This document shows positions 11,472 through 23,216 of a stretch of DNA of 64,000 nt, piece after piece. The position numbers and the translations under genes are program-made. The stretch comes from Prostheceraeus crozeri (lineage: Eukaryota; Platyhelminthes; Polycladida; Euryleptidae). The notes under the pieces were generated by a model. It was not told the origin of the DNA. It saw only the letters and a program-made list of their open reading frames with translations, and did not search any database. The stretch's first letter is position 1. The number at the start of each line of letters is the position of its first letter. Location: contig CAJQUW010010460.1 in the NCBI GenBank assembly GCA_907163375.1, forward strand, positions 1 to 64,000. Direction: 5' to 3'.

Positions 11472-12530
11472 TTACTTACAGATCTTCTCGGACGCTTCCT
11501 CATAAAGGAAATTCGAGATCGGATCACGATGATCGAAGGTGAAGTGTAGACACTCCACCCCTTTCTTCACCCGAGAGTAGCATTTCTCCCCTCTTCCACG
11601 CTCGTACAAGAGAGGAGTTTCTGCTACTCTCCCCTTTCTAATAGGGATGTGCAGACGACTGGAACGCACCCTTCGATCGCGATCCACCAGCTGCGCCGAA
11701 CGGTGCAGCTCGTGGTTCGTCTCGACAACCTTAGCCATCTGCACACGGAGTCTCTCCACTTCCTCCTTCAACCTTCGTATCTCCTTCTCCCTACTTTCCC
11801 TCTCTGCTAGCAAAGCCTCTTCTCTGGCTTTCCCCTCGAGAGTCTTGAGCCTCTCCTGCTCCAACTCGCCATCCCGCTCGCTTAATCTCTCCTTCACCTT
11901 CTTCATCTCTCCGGCCACGTTCTTTAGGTCCTCATACTTTGCCTTGTATGAGAAGGCCTCCTCCTTCAACTTCTCCGCCTCTTTCTTTAATCTATCCCGT
12001 TCGGCGATCACCGGCGGGCGCTTGACAAAATTGCGACATTGTGTTGCAATTCCACTCACAGTTACGGCTGTAGGGGTCTCGCGATCGAGGTCGACGTCCT
12101 TGATAAGTTGCGACTGTAGCTCTCCCTCCTCCTCCTCACTATCGCTGCTGGTCAGCGAACTCTCGCTACTAAGCGAGGATACAGCGGCAATCGCTTCAAT
12201 GGCGGATTGTAGCTCAGTGGCCTCAGTGGTGAAGAGTGAACTCCGTTCTTGCTCGTTGGCAGATTGTAGCTCTAAAGAACGGAGCTCAGTGGCGAAGAGT
12301 GAACTCCGTTCTTCTTCGCCTACTTCGCCTGTTTGACACTCGCTGTGTTGTGAGTGCCAATCCTCCAGCCGCTCACTTAAGCGACTGACTTTGTGGACTC
12401 CGCAATAGTAGCGAGCGACCCCTATCTGTTTCTTGTTAGTACAAGCGTGCTTTTTGAAGGCGTCAGCTCGGAATACCTTCCGGCATTGACACAGTTTGAA
12501 ACTGGTCTTCATATTATTGTATTTCGGCAT
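11472..12530 (-). CDS. Polinton 1 coiled-coil protein with N-terminal Cys/His cluster
   Basis: The 352-codon frame starts at 12530. The N-terminus has C-x-C...H-x-C and a second C-x(2)-H...H-x(3)-C cluster, which look metal-binding. A low-complexity Ser/Glu-rich middle follows, then a long heptad-like Lys/Glu/Leu coiled coil (about residues 175-290). The Polinton 2 gene at 56986-55624 has the same plan and position next to the TIR, so it is a conserved lineage gene. A polypyrimidine tract and CAG directly before the start (acceptor at 12533) suggest a 5' untranslated exon spliced from the TIR promoter at 13611. A donor-like site near 11480 suggests a further 3' exon. Function is unknown; DNA-binding or scaffold roles are only guesses. 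Confidence 0.6.
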   Translation of the reverse strand: MPKYNNMKTSFKLCQCRKVFRADAFKKHACTNKKQIGVARYYCGVHKVSRLSERLEDWHSQHSECQTGEVGEEERSSLFATELRSLELQSANEQERSSLFTTEATELQSAIEAIAAVSSLSSESSLTSSDSEEEEGELQSQLIKDVDLDRETPTAVTVSGIATQCRNFVKRPPVIAERDRLKKEAEKLKEEAFSYKAKYEDLKNVAGEMKKVKERLSERDGELEQERLKTLEGKAREEALLAERESREKEIRRLKEEVERLRVQMAKVVETNHELHRSAQLVDRDRRVRSSRLHIPIRKGRVAETPLLYERGRGEKCYSRVKKGVECLHFTFDHRDPISNFLYEEASEKICK

Positions 12531-13610
12531 TTCTGAAGCGAAAAACGGAAAACAATGATTTTTACACTTAGTGAGGAATGATAGATTTGAGTGTAGTGAG
12601 TGGCACTCGATCCCGTCGACAGCCCGAAGGCCTTGTACTGATCACTAGGGAAGTGAGAGATCTTCCCCGATACCCGCTATTTACAGCTGAAGACATCATT
12701 GTCACTGCCCCGAAGTGGTAACAGGAACGCCGAGTCAAAGGTAGTGAACAGTAGCTGGGATCTAACCCCTCAAAGCTGCCTTAGACTTAGTTAAATTTGA
12801 AATCTGATAGCAGATTTGAACTCAGCATACTTGAAAACCTTGAGGAAACATCCCAAGTTGTTGCTTTGATCTGCTTGATAGCAAGCCGTAGAGTGCTTGA
12901 TTCACCAGCGTTTTGCAATGGAGATGTTTAGAGGCCACCCATGACAAGATAGCTAAGACTCAACCGATTGGCGTTCAAAGTGCTACGTTGAGAGCTGTGT
13001 CAAATGCCCAACATGAGTTGCCCCAGCGGTTACGGTCTCAAATATGACACATTCCCTTGCCACACTTATCACTACGGCATCGTCCGCCGTCCCGAAGGAA
13101 CACCCTGTCAGTGGAATATTACAGCAAAACTCTCCATGTCTTGCTCGCTTTCAGTGAAAAGCCGCTTATACCATGAGAAGACTGGCTCAGACATCATTAA
13201 AAATGCTTTCATTGACTTCAGCAGGGTCGAAAACCCCAGAAAACCTCCAAAACTAGTGAATTTAAAATTTTCAACTTTTTAGCACTACTTATAAAATTTT
13301 ATAAGTAGTCCATCACTTAGGGCAGGTCAATAGCGACCGAACCTTTTTTGAATCAAGTCAAACGGACTTGTAGAAGCAAAGTTACGAGCCTTTAAAGTTT
13401 TGGAGTCTTTTATGGCCTGGAGACGAAGGCCATCTCCTGGCGAACCTCTAAGTCTGACGGCTTAGCTGATATCAGCAATGAAATTTTCTAAGTCGGTTTC
13501 TTACAGAAACTTGGAATTTGGGATGTCCGAAGCTATCATCGGAGCTCAGAGAGACGACCTACCTCTGACAATCGTTCTCCTCTAAATGACAAGTCTCCGT
13601 CGGTTCCCAG

Positions 13611-13618
13611 CTTATATA
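13611..13618 (-). promoter_or_regulatory. TATA box inside the Polinton 1 TIR, pointing inward
   Basis: Minus-strand TATATAAG is followed about 50 bases downstream by a donor-like AG/GTAGGT near 13558. The Polinton 2 TIRs have the same octamer and a consensus CAG/GTAAGT at the equivalent place (58070 and about 58022). The arrangement suggests a TIR promoter with a short leader exon spliced to the coiled-coil gene. This is inference from signals only. Confidence 0.5.
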
Positions 13619-15090
13619 GTGTGTGGCGATCAGCTGATGACGTAATACCCATCATCCAAACACTAAAAATCCCGTCTATCTCCGGTTCTAGTGCTCCGAT
13701 TGAGCTAGAAATACACCATTTCCATGTAGAATTTGACGCTGAATCCGAATCTGGCCTCCGTTTTCCCATCCGATGCTTCGTTTTGGCTCTACAGTAGGCA
13801 GCCATCGCAAAAATTCTAACTCTGTCGTTTTTCCGAAAAATGTTGAAAATTTTTCTCTCCGATTGACTTGAAACTCTCCGATTGACATGAAACTCACCAT
13901 ACAGATAAAGAATCTGACGCTGATTCCAAATCTGGCCTCCGTTTACCCATCCGAGCCTTCGTTTTGAAGCTACAGCCCAAAACGTCCCAAATTCTAACTC
14001 TGTCGTTTTTCGCCAATGTCCCAAAATCTTAAATGGCGTCTCACATCTAAACGAAGACAGATAGGAACAAGCCGATTCTTTCACTGAATTTGTCTCACTC
14101 TTAGCTTTCAAACGAGCTATCGCACGACAAAATCCATCCACTGGAAGCCAAAATCGAAGCAAGCTGTCCAGAGGGGGGGGGGACGTCAGTGAAAATTTTT
14201 TCTCTCCGATTTCGCTGGAAACATCCTTCCTAACCCAAAATTTCACGTAGATTCCGAATCTGGCCTCCGTTTTCTCATCCGATGCTTCGTTTGGGCGCTA
14301 CACACCAAAACGTCCCAAATTCTAACTCTGTCGTTTTTTCGAAAAATGTTGAAAATTTTTTCTCTCCGATTGACTTGAAACTCACCATACAGATAAAGAA
14401 TTTCACGCTGATTCCAAATCTGAAATCCGTTTTCCCATCCGAGCCTTCGTTTTGAAGCTACAGCCCAAAACGTCCCAAATTCTAACTCTGTCGTTTTTCG
14501 CCAATGTCCCAAAATCTTAAATGGCGTCTCACATCTAAACGAAGACAGATAGGAACAAGCCGATTCTTTCACTGAATTTGTCTCACTCTTAGCTTTCAAA
14601 GGAGCTATCGCACGACAAAATCCATCCACTGGAAGCCAAAATCGAAGCAAGCTGTCCAGAGGGGGGGGGGAGGTCAGTGAAAATTTTTCTCTCCGATTGA
14701 CATGAAACTCACCATACCGATGCAGAATTTCACGCTGAATCCGAATCTGGCCTCCGTTTTCTCATCCGATGCTTCGTTTGGACGCTACACACCAAAACGT
14801 CCCAAATTCTAACTCTGTCGTTTTTCGAAAAATGTTGAAAATTTTTACTCACCGATTGCCTTGAAACTCACCCTACCGATGCAGAATTTCACGCTGAACA
14901 CGAATCCGACCTCCGTTTTCTCATCCGACCACTCCTTCCACTCGAAACAACCCATTTTACAACCCAACATTCAGCACGAAAAACATCACACACTATAGCC
15001 TCAAGACTAATCCTGGCGGTCGCCCAAGTCCACCACGACACTCAGACCCAAAGCACCACGGCGGCCGACCACGACACTCTGCCGTTCCAG

Positions 15091-15163
15091 AGGGGGGGGA
15101 GGGGGAGGGGAGGGGGAGGGGAGGGGGAGGGGATGGGGAGGGGAGGGGGAGGGGAGGGGGAGT
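15091..15163 (+). repeat. (GGGGAGGGGGA)n minisatellite near the Polinton 1 tip
   Basis: An array of G4-5/A units lies about 50 bases from the element end. Runs of four or more guanines at short spacing are textbook G-quadruplex potential. Nothing equivalent stands at the Polinton 2 tips. Confidence 0.85.
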
Positions 15164-15221
15164 CAGCGATGGCGGCCATCTTGCGCTATCTGGTGTTTGT
15201 CACTTCCTTACTACTAATTAT

Positions 15222-16170
15222 CTAATGACTTCACTAAGTGGGGAATCAAAAAGATGCATCCAAGGCTGAGCAATCACTGATGTCAATTATGATATTGCGG
15301 TCGATTTATTGCAGAAGCGGTTTGGTAATCCTAAGCACCGTCAAAGGATTCACTTAAAAAGATTGCACGAAGTGACATGTCCAAGTGATGCTATAAGACA
15401 TTTGCGAACTTTCTACGATGATATTGAAGTCAACGTTAATAGCTTGAATAATGTGAACATTTGTCCGACGTCATATGAAACTATCCTCGTTCCTGTTTTG
15501 TTAGGAAGATTACCAGTATCAGTGAAAGCCGAAATATGGAAGAGTGCCCAAATTAAAGGCATCGATGTTGATACTGTTAATGCGTTTCTAGGGCTGTTGA
15601 ATTCTGAAATAGAATTGCGTGAATTGACTTCCTTCGAATTTGAGCCCTCGTCGATCAGATCAAAAGTTGCTAGTGCAACTGAGAGATTGCCAGGAACTGC
15701 TACTGCACTTCAAGTAAATTCTTCCTCAATCGATGAAAAATACACGTATTGTAGCAGACGTAATCACAAGTCAGAACACTGTCGATCAGTTTCAGATGTT
15801 GATCAAAGGCTAGAAAAGCTAAAATGTGAACGTAGATGTTTTATCTGCTTGAAGGATAATCATTCCAGTAAACGTTATCAGACAAGAGTACCTTGTAACA
15901 ACTGTTCCAGATATCATCATGTAAGTATCTGCGGTGCCAAATTCGGTACATCATCTCGCATTAGGCCTACTGATCAAACTGAAAAAAATTGAAAATGATA
16001 CCGTGAAAGGCGATTTACGCCCTCAGAAAGCAAATTCACCCGTCCAAGCGTTGCCAGTAGTGAAGCAAGCTAAGTTTAAGGAAAAAATGTTCACTACAAC
16101 TATGATTCATGGGTCACCCCCAATAGTTATGCCAATGGCAAAAGCTATTGCTGTATCCTCAGACGGTACG
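15222..16170 (+). pseudogene. BEL gag with zinc knuckles (broken)
   Basis: The first part matches the BEL-type gag region seen in Pfam DUF1759-like proteins, including the K-R-F-G-N motif near 15320. It is followed near 15750-15945 by Cys/His zinc-knuckle clusters, including C-F-I-C-L-K-D-N-H and C-N-N-C...H. This would be the particle-forming and RNA-binding part. The N-terminal portion is beyond Polinton 1 and outside the window. Confidence 0.8.
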
Positions 16171-17930
16171 AAAGAGACGATGGTTCGCCTGCTATTTGAT
16201 TCTGGTAGCGTAATGACTTTTGTTCCAGATGATTTATCGTCTCGTTTAGACTTGAAAAGGTCTCGGGTAATCCCTAAGTCTGTATGCCGTTTTATGGAAA
16301 ACTCAGCCCAAACAGTAAATAGCACACGGGTCAATTTTTCTTTGGGCAGCTGCAATAATTCCTCAGAATCCATTGATTTAAGTGCATACACGGTACCAAC
16401 TACCAAGCATTTGCAAACCTCACACACCGGTCATTGTAAGCAATTTTAGTCACTTGTCAGGCTTAGACTTGGCAGATCCTTATCATCCCGATGATGAAAC
16501 GGAAATATTCTCGATTCTTATAGGCTCAGATCAATATTATAACATCATCGGTGGCTCTGTTATCAGAGGTGAATCAGGACCAGTAGCTGTCGAAAGCAAA
16601 CTCGGCTGGGTCGTGTCAGGACCTCTTCAAACTCATGTAAATTTGAACTCTTCAATGCAATCTTCCTTAGTTCAAGTACTACACAGTAGAATTGATAGCA
16701 TGAAAGATTCTGATGATACAATACATGATCGCATTGTTAAGATGTGGGATCTAGATTCTATGCTACAAGAAAGTGAACTGAAAATGGGAGTAGAAAGTGA
16801 TGAATTTTTAAAAGGAGTAGAATTTGATAAAGGTCGATACAGTGTCAATCTGCCATGGGATAGACATGTACCTTTTAAAGCATTACCTGCAGAATTTGAT
16901 GTTGCTAGGTGTAGACTCAACAATAGTTTGCGCACTCTTGAAAAAGCGAATATATTGAGTGAATATGATGAAATATTCCACTATCAAGAGAGAGATGGCA
17001 TTATCGAAAAATGGTCAGCTAAACCTACAGGACATGTAGTTCATTATATACCTCATAGGCCCGTAATTCGTTCCTCCAGTGTAACTACAAAAATTCGAAT
17101 CGATTTTGATGCATCTTCAAAAAGAAGTAAAAATTCATTATCGCTGAATGATTGCCTCAATGCAGGCCCTGTAAGTTACCACATGTAACAAATTTGTTGA
17201 TGAAATTCAGAATTTCGAAGATTGCACTCTCAGCTGACGTTGAGAAGGCATTTCTTCAAGTTTCGATAAATAATGAGGACAGAGATGCACTTCGATTTTT
17301 GTGGGTTGAGAATATAGCCAAAAGTAATTCAGCCTTATGTACTTATAGATACACCAGGCTTTCCTTCGAATTAGTTTGCAGCCCTGCCATTTTACAGGAA
17401 ATTATTCTATATAATTTGCAAAAATATGTGAGCTGTCAACCTGCGACTGCCGAAACATTGAAACGTGATATTTATGTTGATAACTTAGTGATAGGGGTTG
17501 ACAGTTATGCGGAAGCATTAAAACTTCAGTGCGACGCTATAGATATATTCAAAGCTGCAGGTATGAATCTCAGACAGTGGTACTCCAATGATAAATGAAT
17601 TCGTGATGATTCATGTGAAATTGAATTTTCAAGTAGTGGTACACCTGGTGAGTCTGAGGAAGACAATTCTACATTTGTAGATTATTTGTTGAACACTAGT
17701 AGTACTTGTGACTTAGTATCTGTTCTTGGACTGAAATGGAATGCTGGAAGAGATACCTTCCAATATAATTTTGCGGATGTTCATGCATCTTCTATCAAGC
17801 TACCTGTAACTAAACGAGCACTTTTGCATATCTCGGCGAGAGTATTTGACCCTCTAGGATTTCTTTCACCCTTGTACTATGTTACCAAAGCATTGGTTTC
17901 AGAAATTGTGCCAAATGAAACTTGATTGGG
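16171..17930 (+). pseudogene. BEL aspartic protease and reverse transcriptase (broken)
   Basis: A protease signature L-F-D-S-G-S is at about 16190. BEL-type reverse transcriptase follows from about 16450, with an S-A-D-V-E-K-A-F block near 17235, a Y-V-D-N-L box near 17475 in the catalytic position, and the BEL-typical D-P-L-G-F-L-S-P near 17855. It belongs to one polyprotein with the flanking gag and integrase. It is a fossil with several breaks. Confidence 0.8.
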
Positions 17931-17984
17931 ATGATCCTGTACCTAGCGAAATAATGACCGTTTGGTATAAATGGTTTAAATCAG

Positions 17985-18701
17985 TTGCGTGATATGGAAG
18001 TGGAAATTCTCAGACGAATTGTTTCGGTCGAAAAATCGATCGTATCTGTCGAATTACATGGTTTTTCCGATGCATCGAATCAAACGTATTCATGTGCAAT
18101 ATATTCTCGTTCAGTTTTGACAGATGGTAGTGTGGAAGTTAATTTAGTTTTCGCTAAATCCAGAATTTGTCCGTTGAAGAAACAATCGATTCCAAGATTA
18201 GAGTTGTCAGGAGCAGTGTTGTTGGCAAAATCACTGAAAGTTGTCAAAGCACAAAATGATCATTCAGTCATCTGGTATTGGAGTGACAGTACTACTGTGC
18301 TTCATTGGCTGAAAGGTATTCACACCTTACCAGTGTTTGTACATAATCGAGTAGAAGCTATTCACAACATTTGTCCACCCTCATCTTGGCGTCATTGTCC
18401 CGGATCTGAAAATCCAGTTGACTTGAATTCAAGAGGTGTATTTCCTACAAAATTGAGAAAACACTCACTGTGGTGGAATGGTCCATTTTGGTTATCTGAT
18501 TCCTCTTCTTCCTGGCCAGATAACATGACTTTCAGGGAAGATGATTTTGTAGTTTGTGCATCGGTGTCAGCTGATGTTGGAATTCAAAAGGCTATTAATC
18601 ATCGAATTTATAGCTCACTGTTGCGATTATACAGGATCACAGCTTATGTCATTCGTTTCGTCGAATGTCTCAAGGACCCAAGCATAAGTCAAAGCATCTA
18701 G
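17985..18701 (+). pseudogene. BEL RNase H region (broken)
   Basis: The frame carries the BEL RNase H-like F-S-D-A-S-N block near 18070, P-R-L-E-L-S-G-A near 18195 and the W-S-D-S-T-T-V-L-H-W motif near 18290. These belong to the RNase H and connection region between the reverse transcriptase and the integrase. It is part of the same fossil polyprotein. Confidence 0.75.
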
Positions 18702-20085
18702 TGAATTCAGAAATTTTGAGAGCACGTAATCAGTGGTCAGGTGATCTTCAACGTGAAACATATCAAAAAGAAATAGACGCATGTAAAAAGAAAGTTTCAC
18801 CCACGCAGCTGAATAAAGATCTGAGACTTTTTCTTGATGACGAAATCCTTCGATATCAAGGACGATTGAAGGACGCAGGTGTTTCATATCAAAGAAATTG
18901 TCCAGCTCTAGTTCCTAATGATGCCGATTTCGAACGTCTTGTGATAGAGGAAGCACATTCTAAAATGTTTCATAGCGGTACACCTTCAACTCTTGCAAAG
19001 ATACGTGAGGACATGTGGCTACCGCGTGGACGTCAGAAAGTCAAGAAAATTCTGAGACATTGCTTGATATGTCGAAGAATTCAGGGACAACCTTTTGCAG
19101 TTCGAAATGTGCCGGATCTTCCGAAGGTGAGAGTTGAGGAACTAAGTGCAGTTTCAACACCTGGCTTAGATTATTTCGGACATCTGAATTATAATCTTGT
19201 GGTGGGGGAAGATCGCATGCAAGTGAAAGCTTACGTTCTTCTTTTTACATGTGCTCATACTCGAGCTATTCATCTGGAACTTGTGCCCAGTATGTTGACT
19301 GATTCTTTTTTTAAGAGCACTCAGACGATTCGTATCTAGACGAGGCATTCCATTCCTAATCAGTGACAATGCTAAATCCTTTGTCACAGCTTGCAAATTG
19401 TTACGCGCAGAGTCAGAATCTGAGGAAGTACAGCGACATGCAGCAGAGAAAAGGATTTCTTGGAAATTCGTCCCTGAACACGCACCCTGGTTTGGTGGAT
19501 TTTATGAGCGCTTGATTGGAGTGGTAAAAGCCTCCATCAAGAAATCAATCGGTAAATTACTGTTAGAATATGATGAACTTCATGCTGTCATTACAGAGAT
19601 AGAAGGTGCTGTCAATTGTCGCCCACTTTTGTATGTCCACAGTGAACTGCAAGGAGGTGAAATGATTACTCCCTCACATTTCTTAATTCAGAAGAGAATC
19701 ACATGTTCACCCGACGCTTCCTTCTTTGAGGTAGGTGATTTGACTTTAGATATCCCGAGTCGTCTTCATCGAATGAAGAAAGTTTTGAATCGGTTTTCAT
19801 CCGTTTGGAAAACTGAATATCTCAGAGGTCTTCGCGAGCATTTTTCCGGAGAAACCGGCAAAGGTGTCCCTTCAATTCCTCAAGTGGGACAGTTAGTTCT
19901 CATTGAAGGTAACACTAATCAACCTCGTTTTGACTTGGAAAACCGGTGTTATCGAATCCCTAACGAAGGGTAGAGATGGTAGGGCACGCTCTGCTCTTGT
20001 GCGAATGTCAAAGACAAATGGTAGTCGGGAAGCAGAGTATATCCGGCGACCACTACGCAAATTGGTTCCACTTGAGGTTAGCTGA
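18702..20085 (+). pseudogene. BEL integrase (broken)
   Basis: An N-terminal zinc-binding region (H...H...C-L-I-C-R-R) lies near 18950-19085. A core with L-D-Y-F-G starts near 19165, and the F-Y-E-R-L-I-G-V-V-K block with the catalytic glutamate is near 19505. The C-terminal part ends in R-R-P-L-R-K-L-V-P-L, a usual BEL ending. The 3' LTR lies about 220 bases downstream. Confidence 0.8.
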
Positions 20086-20294
20086 ATTAACGCCACGTTG
20101 ATGTCACGTTGGTTGTTGTTCGATATTATTGCATGTGACTGATAGTTGTTCTGGACGTGCATTAGTATTTGCGAGGTGTGTGTGTGTGTGATTGTTGTGA
20201 GCACAGAATTAGATTCATCTGCGGTTGTGAGCAACGCTAGTGCGATGGAAATATTTTTCAGCGTTATGTGGATATTCGGAAATTTTGATGGTCA

Positions 20295-20372
20295 AAATTT
20301 GGGGGAGTGTGGAAACTATGATGGACTTATCATAGCAGTGGAAGTTGTCAGAACAGACAGCTATGATCTATT
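20295..20372 (+). repeat. BEL polypurine tract and truncated 3' LTR
   Basis: The purine-rich AAATTTGGGGGAG is immediately followed by TGTGGAAAC, the usual PPT/LTR boundary. Only about 65 bases of LTR remain before Penelope-like sequence on the minus strand begins. The 5' LTR is outside the window, so LTR divergence cannot be used for dating. Confidence 0.65.
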
Positions 20373-20529
20373 CAAGAATTCGAATACTGCTACGGACTTC
20401 ATGGATATACTCAAATTTGATGTTGACAATTCAATGAAGTCAATAATTGTTCTGCATCTCTGCGGTCTCTTGTAAATGCGAAACAATCATCCGTATATCT
20501 CCAAAACAGAGTGATATGTGGGAAATTCG
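20372..20529 (-). pseudogene. Penelope-like reverse transcriptase, third (C-terminal) piece
   Basis: The minus strand encodes I-T-L-F-W-R-Y-T-D-D-C-F-A-F, the catalytic box C of a Penelope-like RT, followed by the D-A-E-Q-L-L-T-S-L-N helix. The frame is then lost (stop near 20411) and similarity fades toward 20372. It continues exactly where the piece at 27005-27410 stops, once the hAT-type insertion 20530-27004 and one copy of its 8-bp TSD are set aside. I find no GIY-YIG endonuclease, which would be expected downstream if this were a complete element of that type. Confidence 0.75.
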
Positions 20530-20599
20530 CAGGGTTGCCGTGGGATTGATATTTGAATCCCCATACCCACCCCATACCCACAGGTATCTCCATCACAGT

Positions 20600-23216
20600 G
20601 GAACGTCTGCACATCATTCAACGATCCGAAGGCCGTATTGGACTCCAGAGATGTGGGAAGGGAGTCCTTGAAAAAAAGTCACCAACGGCGTGTTGTAACT
20701 TTTATGACTTTTCTTTTCTATCTTCGGTATAGGCATATTGCTCTTTAAAATTGTAGCAGCCATCATTAGTGAGCCTTGATTCTGACTTGCCACCTAGAAA
20801 TTATTGTACCGAAAATTTAACTAGATGCTCGTTCAATGCACACGTATTTGAATCACAAATTTACATTTGCTTGAATCATTTGGTTGCATCAACATTTATG
20901 TACTCTTTATCTATTTCTACTGATTCGTAAGTTTTTGTCGTCTGCTGCCAGCTTACACGTACAGTTTACATAGGTTCTTCTCATTCCGCTCTTAATTCTT
21001 TAATGATTCATGAGACATGACACTCTTTTTCCTATTTCCATAAAACTACCATAATGTAGTTTACCGTAAACGTAATTCTATCTCGGAATGTTTTTATTTA
21101 ATAGTATGACGACATTGTCTTTATTTCTTTGTTTTTATAACAAATCGATTATTGATCAGCTTGTGTTTTTCAAACTTCATCTTTTACTCACTGTGGATTT
21201 TTGGTTCACTTAACCTAGTTATTGACCATGTCAATCCTACTTTATTTTGCTACAGGATTACTTTAAGGGTACAATTTGGTCCCTTATAGTGGTTCTACTT
21301 TCAAATAATAGGAAGTTCATCAACATACAAAGCCATGGTTGAACATAAATTAAAGATATTCATATGCTGCGAATACCAGTGTATTATAGCCATCATTTAT
21401 TGCTGAGTGGATCATGCCATGTTCATATGTGTGAATATTCCCGTTTAATATTCGTTAATTGATATAATTTAGCAATCGCTGATAATTCTATCTCCATTAA
21501 AGCCGATAAAGAAGTAAAATATCAAAGCAAGTTTGCCCTTTAACCATCTCAAGTCTAGAATTGTTTCGCAGTAGAAATCGACTATATAGGCCTACACGTA
21601 GTGAAGGAAAAAGCTTTGAATCAATCTAATACTATTATGAATAAAGATTTCGACGAAAAACATCATGATATTCTCGACCACTCATGTCATTATTGCACAA
21701 GAATTGGGAGGATGTTGACCCATTCTGTATGATGATGAAATGCAGCGCAACGAACCATTTATTGAGGTACACTTAAGTGTGCAGTTAAGGATGCCTATCA
21801 GATGAAAGTAAAAGTTCTGACAAGTCGTGGACAAGTGAAAATCTGAGCTTTCATTATAACTATGATTGCAATGCGAGTAGATGGCTTGCAGTTGAATGAT
21901 TTGGTGTGAGAAATCTTTATCACACTGTTCATGTATCCGACGAAAATCATTCAACATTTCCATGTGTCTTGTTTTGTGGGTTGGACCCAACAGCAGTGGT
22001 CGGGCCAGCTGCGAAAATTTTCGCACCGCAAAAATCTGCAAAAATTTTAAAAAAATGAACTTGCTGCGAAAAAAATGGACTCGGTCTTGCGAAAAATTGA
22101 AACCTTGTAATTCTTACATTTAAATAGACCTATGTTGTCTAATAGAACAAATACTGGTCTAGAGGATGGAGAAGGCAAACTAATGACAACTAATTAGCAT
22201 GTTATTCATTATGCTATCATTTAGTTAAAGTTTTATATTATTCAAAGCGTCTTACATTTTGTAACAGGTTCAGCAAAATAGAAGAATTGCAGCAGTTATA
22301 GTTCTTAGCATCTACTGAGTTACTGTGAATGTTGTAATCGCGTACGAAACTTTCAAAGCTATGTTTAAAAAGTTGCCAATAGTTCTATAAAAGAATGATA
22401 ACCGATTTGATTTCAAATAATTTTTCAATTAATTTACAGACGAAACAAATAAAATTCAAATTAATATGAGTATTGTTGTCGGACATATGCATTGAAATTC
22501 ATTTTGTGCAGTTGCTCGATGCCTGAAATTCTGAACGCAACTGAAGTCATTTGAAGCGCTCGACATCCACACTTCCCACAAGATTTACTCATATTTTTGA
22601 TATTCAGCTAACGATGCAACGACCCTGATGGATACTGAAAACACAGTGTTAAGAATTCTGTTATCAGCTACATTGCCATTAAGTTGTCCACAGTATCTTC
22701 GAACAGCTGGTGGTTTTGAAGATCATCCGAAAAGATCAAATCAAGAGATGAGTGATGTTAAATGAATGCACTCTCATCTTACAAACGGTTCATACCTTCC
22801 ATTCAGAAAATCTGAAAACGCATTCTGAAGGCGGGGATGCTGTGAAAAATATACCCCATTTTGTACCAGATAGGCAGAAAATGTCATAGCTGGCCCTGGA
22901 AAATTGATTGCTATGGAATTTTCGCTGAAATTATGCAAAGTACATAAAAGAAATGTCCGAATTGTTTTGGATCAACATAGTGTGTGAGCGTTGACCTGAC
23001 TGCCAACAATCAGTTTTCGTAAAAAAGTGTCGTTGGTCAAGCGGCATTCCAAGACTTGTTTGAAAGAACAAGCGGAGAAAGAGGAAAGAAGCCGACAGAT
23101 GTCCATCAGAAAAAGTTGAAAACAGTTACAACAAAAAAAGGAAAATAACTGTGTGACAATAAATTCGGTGCTTCAGAACACCAAGAAAAGATAGAGGCAT
23201 CGGAGAAGAAGAAACA
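20600..23216. other. Internal part of hAT-type element B, no gene recognised
   Basis: AT-rich sequence with no convincing coding region. A 119-codon minus frame (22041-21682) has no motif I recognise. A CAGTGGTCGGGCC word at 21988 recurs at 24555 and, inverted, at 26496. Each time it is followed by TTCGCAG/CTGCGAAAA-rich sequence, so it is probably another dispersed repeat with hAT-like ends. A Lys-rich frame near 23000-23215 may be a transposon remnant but cannot be assigned. Confidence 0.45.

Larger units (their letters stand above)
1..15215. mobile_element. Polinton (Maverick) 1, right-hand part; left end outside window
   Basis: This is a self-synthesising DNA transposon of the Polinton/Maverick class. 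Visible parts are two capsid-associated genes on the plus strand, protein-primed DNA polymerase B on the minus strand, a small acidic gene, a minus-strand coiled-coil gene and a right TIR. The end is placed at 15215 because the last eight bases (TTACTACT) equal the end of the second Polinton at 59238, and because BEL retrotransposon coding sequence opens directly after it. AATTAT (15216-15221) is the expected 6-bp TSD, but its partner lies outside the window. The element is broken, with many breaks concentrated in the polymerase, and carries two long low-complexity tracts. It looks clearly older than Polinton 2. Confidence 0.9.
12540..15215. repeat. Right terminal inverted repeat region of Polinton 1
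   Basis: The region is non-coding and repeat-rich, and its motifs match the TIRs of Polinton 2. One shared motif is the block around 13270-13400 with the GGACTTGTAGAAGCAAAGTTA word; another is the repeated sentence containing CTCTCCGATTGACTTGAAAC. Two copies of a unit of about 488 bp stand in tandem (landmark GTTTTGAAGC at 13961 and 14449). Each contains a G-homopolymer run of about 10-11 bases (14170, 14658). The open frames in this stretch are artefacts of the repeats. The inner boundary is approximate because the left TIR is outside the window. Confidence 0.75.
15216..20372 (+). mobile_element. BEL/Pao LTR retrotransposon, 3' part; 5' part lies beyond Polinton 1
   Basis: Coding order gag, protease, reverse transcriptase, RNase H, integrase and the BEL-type gag are diagnostic. 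Sequence right after the Polinton end continues a BEL gag frame, so Polinton 1 inserted into this element. A polypurine tract (AAATTTGGGGGAG, to 20307) precedes a TGTGG LTR start at 20308. The LTR is cut short at about 20372 by the Penelope-like element. The copy is clearly broken, with roughly seven or more breaks in its polyprotein, so it is an old fossil. Confidence 0.9.

Noticed and set aside
13004-14650. Open frames of 70-236 codons in the Polinton 1 TIR
   Set aside because: They follow the tandem repeats, lack motifs, and recur as shadows in the Polinton 2 TIRs.
21682-22041. 119-codon minus frame as hAT transposase
   Set aside because: No catalytic or dimerisation motifs of hAT transposases; no support beyond being open.
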